Source: Pukyongia salina
Lineage (GTDB): Bacteria; Bacteroidota; Bacteroidia; Flavobacteriales; Flavobacteriaceae
Assembly: GCF_002966125.1 (NCBI RefSeq)
Contig: NZ_CP027062.1
Coordinates: forward strand, 2,232,001 to 2,296,000
Direction: 5' to 3'
DNA length: 64,000 bases
The position numbers were made by a program, and so were the translations under genes. The notes under the pieces were generated by a model that saw only the letters and a program-made list of their open reading frames with translations, did no database searches and had not been told where the DNA came from. Position 1 is the stretch's first letter; each line of letters starts with the position of its first letter. Below are positions 59,609 to 64,000 of the stretch, in pieces.

Positions 59609-61195
59609 ATGTTAAAATCTTACTTTTGGCTTATGAACAAAAGGCTGTTTATTTTATTAATAGCACTCATGTCCCTTTCGCTATTGGGAATAATTTTTGT
59701 TCAGGGTTACTGGATAAGCAATTCATACCGGGATAAAGAAGATCAGATAAATTTTAATTTTCACCAGGTATTAAACGAAGTTGCCAAGGAAGTACAAACA
59801 CGAGAGATCGAGGATTATTATCGTATATATAGCGGCCTGGCGGATAGTGTAAAAACCCCTGAAAGTATCAATTTTAGTGAATTGGTTTACACAACCCGAA
59901 GTGATAAGAGTAATGAGTTCTACATCTTTAGCGATGGTATTTTAGAAGAGGATTACAAACTGTCCTCCAGCTTTCTGGATACAGAGATCGATAGTATCCT
60001 TTTTAAGAGGATCATCAATAAAAAAAGCAAGACAAAGGTTATAAACGGATTAGATGGCTCGGGACCTGTGAAAGAAACCATAGAATCTTTCAGCCAGTTA
60101 AAGGACTATCAACGTAGTAGTTTTGAAAACGCCTTTAAAAACATATCCTCCAGAACACCTATTCACAAAAGGGTAAGTGTTGAGGAAATAGAAGAATTAC
60201 TTCAAAAATCGATGCAGGAACGTGGCTTAAAATCGAATGTTGAATTTGCTGTGTATAGTAACGGCCTTTCCACGCGCGTTCATTCCAGAAATTTCGAATT
60301 CGACGCTTCTAAGATACTCAGCACCCCGATATTTGTGAATGAAGAAATGAAAATAGGATACGACCTGTTAGTGATCTTTTCAGAAAAGAAAAAAACCGTA
60401 CTAAAATCCATCATGGGAATGGCGGTACTTTCGCTCATATTCACCAGTGTAATAGTATTAGCCTATGCCAGTGCCATCTCACAGATCTTCAAGCAGCGAC
60501 AAATTTCCCAGATCAAATCGGATTTTATAAATAATATGACGCACGAGTTCAAGACTCCTATTGCTACTATCAACCTGGCATTGGATGCCTTGAAGAATCC
60601 AAAAGCTAAGGCCGATGAAGCTTTCGTTGAGAGATACCTGAAAATGATAAGGGATGAGAACCGGCGAATGCACGCACAGGTAGAAAACGTACTACGTATC
60701 TCGAAACTGGAGAAAAACCAACTGGATCTGCCAAAATCCCGGGTAAAACTTCACGACCTCATTGAAACCGCGATCTCTCATGTTAGTCTAATAGTTGAGG
60801 ATAGAAATGGATACATTAAAACCCATTTCGGTGCGTTAAAATCATCAGTGCTGGCGAGTGAATCACACTTAACGAATGTGATCGTGAATATTTTGGATAA
60901 CGCTATAAAATATTCGGAAGACGAACCCAAGATCGATATCTATACTGAAAATGTAAAGAATAGCATAGTTATGAAGGTTCGCGACCAGGGAATTGGAATG
61001 ACAAAATCTGTTCAGAAGAAAATATTTGAAAAATTTTACCGCGAATCTACAGGAGATATCCACAATGTAAAAGGCCATGGGTTGGGATTGGCGTATGCCA
61101 AACGTATTCTGGATGACCATGAAGCCGAGATCTATGTAGAAAGTGAAAAAGGAAAAGGAAGCACATTTATCATTAAATTACACTTAATATCATAA
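59609..61195 (+). CDS. Sensor histidine kinase (RprX-like)
   Basis: The 528-residue product has two transmembrane helices (about 12-32 and 268-290) bounding a ~235-residue periplasmic sensor domain, then a HisKA domain with His312 (NNMTHEFKTPIAT) and an ATPase domain with N box (NVIVNILDNAIKYSED), DQGIGM and GHGLGLAYAK. An alternative ATG at 59633 (MNKRLFIL) would drop eight residues and may be the real start. It lies 3 bp before its partner regulator. The layout fits the RprX/RprY type of Bacteroides. Confidence 0.93.
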   Translation: MLKSYFWLMNKRLFILLIALMSLSLLGIIFVQGYWISNSYRDKEDQINFNFHQVLNEVAKEVQTREIEDYYRIYSGLADSVKTPESINFSELVYTTRSDKSNEFYIFSDGILEEDYKLSSSFLDTEIDSILFKRIINKKSKTKVINGLDGSGPVKETIESFSQLKDYQRSSFENAFKNISSRTPIHKRVSVEEIEELLQKSMQERGLKSNVEFAVYSNGLSTRVHSRNFEFDASKILSTPIFVNEEMKIGYDLLVIFSEKKKTVLKSIMGMAVLSLIFTSVIVLAYASAISQIFKQRQISQIKSDFINNMTHEFKTPIATINLALDALKNPKAKADEAFVERYLKMIRDENRRMHAQVENVLRISKLEKNQLDLPKSRVKLHDLIETAISHVSLIVEDRNGYIKTHFGALKSSVLASESHLTNVIVNILDNAIKYSEDEPKIDIYTENVKNSIVMKVRDQGIGMTKSVQKKIFEKFYRESTGDIHNVKGHGLGLAYAKRILDDHEAEIYVESEKGKGSTFIIKLHLIS

Positions 61196-61198
61196 AAT

Positions 61199-61915
61199 AT
61201 GGAAACTGAAAACAAAAAAATCTTGCTTGTAGAAGACGATCCAAATTTTGGAACCGTCCTCAAGGATTATCTGGCAATGAACGATTACGATGTAACACAT
61301 GCCAAGAACGGAATGGAAGGGTTTGAAAAATTTAAAAAAGATGACTTCGACCTGTGTATACTGGATGTGATGATGCCCTATAAGGACGGATTCACACTAG
61401 CGAAAGAAATTCGTGAGAAAAATGAAGATGTCCCAATCATTTTCCTTACTGCCAAGGCAATGAAGGAGGATGTCCTTAAAGGATATAAAGTAGGGGCCGA
61501 CGATTATCTCAATAAGCCGTTCGATAGTGAGGTGTTGCTCATGAAGATAAAGGCGATCATACAGAGGAAAGCCACAGACTCTATCGCAGACAGTAAACAA
61601 TTTGAGTTTGAAATTGGTAATTTCCACCTGAACTCGAAACTCCGTTTTCTTACATATAATAAGGAGGAACCCATAAAATTATCGCCAAAAGAGAACGAAT
61701 TACTTCGTCTTCTCGCCCTGCATAAGAACGATCTAATGCCAAGGGAACTCGCATTAACTAAGATATGGAGGGATGATAACTACTTCACATCCCGAAGTAT
61801 GGATGTTTATATCGCGAAATTGCGAAAATATCTTGGTAAGGATGACGGTGTGGAGATCATTAATATTCACGGAGAAGGCTTCAGACTTGTGGTAAAGGAT
61901 GAAGTGGACCAATAA
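61199..61915 (+). CDS. OmpR-family response regulator (RprY-like)
   Basis: The 238-residue product has a receiver domain (Asp13/Asp14 pair, phosphoacceptor Asp56 in LCILDVMMP, Lys in YLNKPFD) and a winged-helix domain from about residue 140 (LSPKENELLRLLALHKND, SRSMDVYIAKLRKYL, NIHGEGFRL). It follows the histidine kinase by 3 bp and should be its partner. Confidence 0.95.
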   Translation: METENKKILLVEDDPNFGTVLKDYLAMNDYDVTHAKNGMEGFEKFKKDDFDLCILDVMMPYKDGFTLAKEIREKNEDVPIIFLTAKAMKEDVLKGYKVGADDYLNKPFDSEVLLMKIKAIIQRKATDSIADSKQFEFEIGNFHLNSKLRFLTYNKEEPIKLSPKENELLRLLALHKNDLMPRELALTKIWRDDNYFTSRSMDVYIAKLRKYLGKDDGVEIINIHGEGFRLVVKDEVDQ

Positions 61916-61932
61916 TTATGATATATAAGTGT

Positions 61933-61962
61933 AAAAAAGGCCTCTCAGAGGCCTTTTTTTTC
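61933..61962. terminator. Bidirectional terminator between the response regulator and miaA
   Basis: AAAAAGGCCTC and its complement pair around a TCA loop, with A-run on the left and T-run on the right, so it works on both strands. The TCA loop is the complement of the miaA TGA stop, so the hairpin overlaps the miaA end. Confidence 0.9.
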
Positions 61963-62859
61963 TTTTAAAAAGGAGATGATCTCTTCGAATTCGGCATCAT
62001 GATCAAACCAGTGAATCTCTGTATTTTTTCTGAACCAGGTACCTTGTCTTTTCGCAAACCTTCGCGTATTCTTCTTTATCTCGGCGATGGCTTCATCCTT
62101 TGTGAGTTTACCGTCTATCCAATCGAACAATTCTTTATATCCCACCGTCTGCAAAGCATTTACTTTTCTATGCGGATATAAAAGCTTAGCCTCTTCGATC
62201 AAACCAGCCTCAACCATCTTATCTACTCGCTGGTTAATTCTGTCGTATACCAGGGATCTTTCGGCTGTCAGGCCGATAAAAATAGTATCGAATTTTCGTT
62301 CGGCCGAATTATTGGCCAGATACGAGGAATATGGTTTTCCGCTGGCCCTGAAAATTTCCAATGCTCGTATAAGTCGTTGTTTGTTCTGAAGGTCAATTCG
62401 ATTAAAGGAGACCGGGTCTACATTCTGAAGTTCTTGTTGAAGGGCTTCTATCCCCTCTGTTTCAAGCTCTTGTTTTAATTGCTTTCTTATTTCCGGGGAA
62501 ACCTCGGGGAAGTTATCTAATCCATTTACCACGGCATCTACATACAGTCCTGACCCTCCAACTAGTATTACTGCTTTTTTTGTAGTGAATATCTGTGTTA
62601 GTTTCTGAAGGGCATCCCGTTCAAACTCGCCTACGCTATAATCCTCGAAAATGCTTCTGGATTGTATGAAATGATGTTTGGCGGCCGAAAGCTCCGCTTC
62701 CGAAGGTACCGCAGTACCAATGCTCATCTCCTTATAAAATTGTCTGGAGTCTGCAGATATTATTTCCGCATCAAACGCCTTGGCCAGCTCGATGGCTAAG
62801 GTTGTTTTTCCAATGGCAGTAGGTCCTACAACACAAATTAAGGTTTTCCGGGAAGGCAT
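61945..62859 (-). CDS. miaA: tRNA dimethylallyltransferase MiaA
   Basis: MiaA adds the dimethylallyl group to A37 of tRNAs reading UNN codons. I start at 62859 (MPSRKTLICVVGP), 5 bp after the channel gene, giving 304 residues; the frame extends to 62907 but that overlaps the channel. Motifs include the P-loop GPTAIGKTTLA, SADSRQFYKEMSIGTA and VVGGSGLY-like ILVGGSGLYVDAV. Confidence 0.96.
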   Translation of the reverse strand: MPSRKTLICVVGPTAIGKTTLAIELAKAFDAEIISADSRQFYKEMSIGTAVPSEAELSAAKHHFIQSRSIFEDYSVGEFERDALQKLTQIFTTKKAVILVGGSGLYVDAVVNGLDNFPEVSPEIRKQLKQELETEGIEALQQELQNVDPVSFNRIDLQNKQRLIRALEIFRASGKPYSSYLANNSAERKFDTIFIGLTAERSLVYDRINQRVDKMVEAGLIEEAKLLYPHRKVNALQTVGYKELFDWIDGKLTKDEAIAEIKKNTRRFAKRQGTWFRKNTEIHWFDHDAEFEEIISFLKEKKGL

Positions 62860-62864
62860 AGGTT

Positions 62865-63731
62865 TTAAAATTCTTCGGGATGTAATTCTTCCCCACAGCG
62901 ATGACAATATTTAGCGTCATCCCGATGCTGGGCTGCATTACAATTAGGGCAGGCACAAGAATTAACGTGTACGTAATTATCTTTTTTAGCATATTCTGCA
63001 CTAACAATTCCGGTAGGAACCGCTATTATGCCGTATCCCATGATCATAATAATTGCGGCTAGAAATTGCCCAAGGGGAGTAATAGGATGAATATCTCCAA
63101 AACCAACTGTAGTAAGGGTAACTATACACCAATAAATACTAACCGGTATACTTTTAAAACCACTCTCCTCTCCCTCTATGAGATACATGAGTGTACCTGC
63201 GATGATGCATACAATAAGTACGGCGAATAAGAAGATGAAGATCTTGGCGCGACTGTGCAGCAACGCACGTTTAAGCTTATTAGACTCACCTATGTAACGG
63301 GTTATTTTAAGTATTCTGAAAATTCTAAGTAATCTCAGCGCTCTAACAGTGAGCAGGTAGTTGCTGCCAGCCAATAGAAAAGTGAGGTAGAGCGGGATGG
63401 TTGATAGAAAGTCGATGATCCCGTAAAAGCTAAAGATATAGCGAGCCGGTTTCTTTACGGTGATAATACGCGCAATGTATTCGAAAGAAAAGAATATAGT
63501 GATCACCCATTCTCCCACGTATAGCCAGTCGTAGACATATTTTGGCAATCCTGCCACGCTTTCGATCATTACAAACAAGACGCTTAACAGGATAAGGATC
63601 AATAGTACAACATCAAAAAGCTTCCCTAACGGGGTATCCGCTTCGTATATAATATCGTGAAGTTTCCTTCTCCAGCTTGAATGTTGTTTAGAAGTCAAGG
63701 TATACGCTAATAGTTTTTTAAAAGTAAGCAA
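62865..63731 (-). CDS. Voltage-gated-type potassium channel with C-terminal zinc ribbon
   Basis: The 288-residue product has six transmembrane segments, an S4 helix with regularly spaced arginines (about 130-146: RALRLLRIFRI...), a pore loop with the K+ selectivity filter TTVGFGD (207-213) and an inner helix to about 245. The final ~35 residues carry paired cysteines (CPNC at 261-264, CHRC at 276-279) that look like a zinc ribbon in the cytoplasm, not a usual RCK or cyclic-nucleotide domain. It lies just upstream of miaA. Confidence 0.9.
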   Translation of the reverse strand: MLTFKKLLAYTLTSKQHSSWRRKLHDIIYEADTPLGKLFDVVLLILILLSVLFVMIESVAGLPKYVYDWLYVGEWVITIFFSFEYIARIITVKKPARYIFSFYGIIDFLSTIPLYLTFLLAGSNYLLTVRALRLLRIFRILKITRYIGESNKLKRALLHSRAKIFIFLFAVLIVCIIAGTLMYLIEGEESGFKSIPVSIYWCIVTLTTVGFGDIHPITPLGQFLAAIIMIMGYGIIAVPTGIVSAEYAKKDNYVHVNSCACPNCNAAQHRDDAKYCHRCGEELHPEEF

Positions 63732-63737
63732 CTTTAT

Positions 63738-64000
63738 TTATATGGTCGCTTCCTCTGGTAATTTTACAATATTAATCACCTTATTCTTTCTGAGATAATT
63801 CTGAATAATATGTTGAGAATCTCGGTCGTTATTCACCGGATTGATGATAGTTCGAAGTATTTCGATGTTGTTGATCTGATAATTAAGATTGTAGAAACCA
63901 TAGCCTCTGTACTGACCGTTTTCTATCAAAACTACCGAGCGCTCATCGACGTCCCTTCCACGATCGATTATGAGCATGTGCTTGTTATCATAGCTGTTCT
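63738..64000 (-). CDS. C-terminal part of an exonuclease/GIY-YIG family protein, partial
   Basis: The frame is open from the window edge and ends at 63738, showing about 87 residues (MLIIDRGRDVDERSVVLIEN, YRGYGF, DSQHIIQNYLRKNK). This tail matches my memory of the flavobacterial DnaQ-like 3'-5' exonuclease fused to a GIY-YIG nuclease. The catalytic domains are outside the window, so the call is limited. Confidence 0.6.
   Translation of the reverse strand, partial: NSYDNKHMLIIDRGRDVDERSVVLIENGQYRGYGFYNLNYQINNIEILRTIINPVNNDRDSQHIIQNYLRKNKVINIVKLPEEATI

Overview
The window comes from a marine-type member of the Bacteroidota, almost certainly family Flavobacteriaceae. The evidence is: type IX secretion (T9SS) sorting domains on four secreted proteins; a TonB-dependent receptor/DUF4249 pair; a Bacteroidota-type RNA polymerase omega subunit; promoters of the TTG-N(18-24)-TAnnTTTG form rather than TATAAT; monomeric isocitrate dehydrogenase; and many small gene neighbourhoods typical of flavobacteria (ligA-DUF6913-dapA, bamD-rpoZ-coaBC-porD-recN-fabI, ybbR-coaE). 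It is ordinary chromosome. I see no phage, insertion sequence, CRISPR array, tRNA or rRNA.

Layout. 1-7.1 kb: a secreted DUF4412-like protein (cut by the window edge), a lipoprotein and a large multi-module serine hydrolase on the minus strand, divergent from a LytTR response regulator and 7TM sensor kinase. 7.1-12.3 kb: murQ with a small membrane protein, divergent from a tight three-gene operon (MGH1-like glycoside hydrolase, sodium-solute symporter, glycerate kinase) that reads as a pathway for mannosyl- or glucosylglycerate. 12.3-25.2 kb: DUF4249 lipoprotein and TonB receptor, isocitrate dehydrogenase, a probable unannotated structured RNA, rplS, a structured intergenic repeat, trmD, a TPR protein, an acetyltransferase, a Tat-exported oxidoreductase, an N-terminally extended GAPDH and a DegP/HtrA protease. 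25.3-38 kb: dapF-acetyltransferase-mltG, a lysozyme-fold protein, an RsmI-like methyltransferase, a T9SS-exported sugar dehydrogenase, a tyrosine phosphatase, dnaA, a thioesterase, ribD-DMT transporter-yigZ, an acetyltransferase, prmC and a LOG-family protein. 38-57 kb: a large T9SS protein, ligA, dapA, the bamD-to-recN cluster, fabI, and two tandem T9SS-exported giants whose last 914 bp are nearly identical. 57-64 kb: a glycosyltransferase, ybbR, coaE, a histidine kinase/response regulator pair, miaA, a voltage-gated-type potassium channel with a zinc-ribbon tail, and the end of an exonuclease gene.

Most genes serve core functions: cell wall and diaminopimelate synthesis, outer-membrane assembly, coenzyme A, replication and repair, and translation. 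The less ordinary items are: the putative glycosylglycerate catabolic operon; the hydrolase with polyglycine-hydrolase-like tail repeats beside its own two-component system; the candidate ~300-nt RNA between icd and rplS with promoter and terminator; the gene-converted T9SS pair; and a recurring leaderless-promoter layout in which the -7 box sits 4-5 nt before the start codon (ligA, bamD, ribD, glycosyltransferase, dapF).
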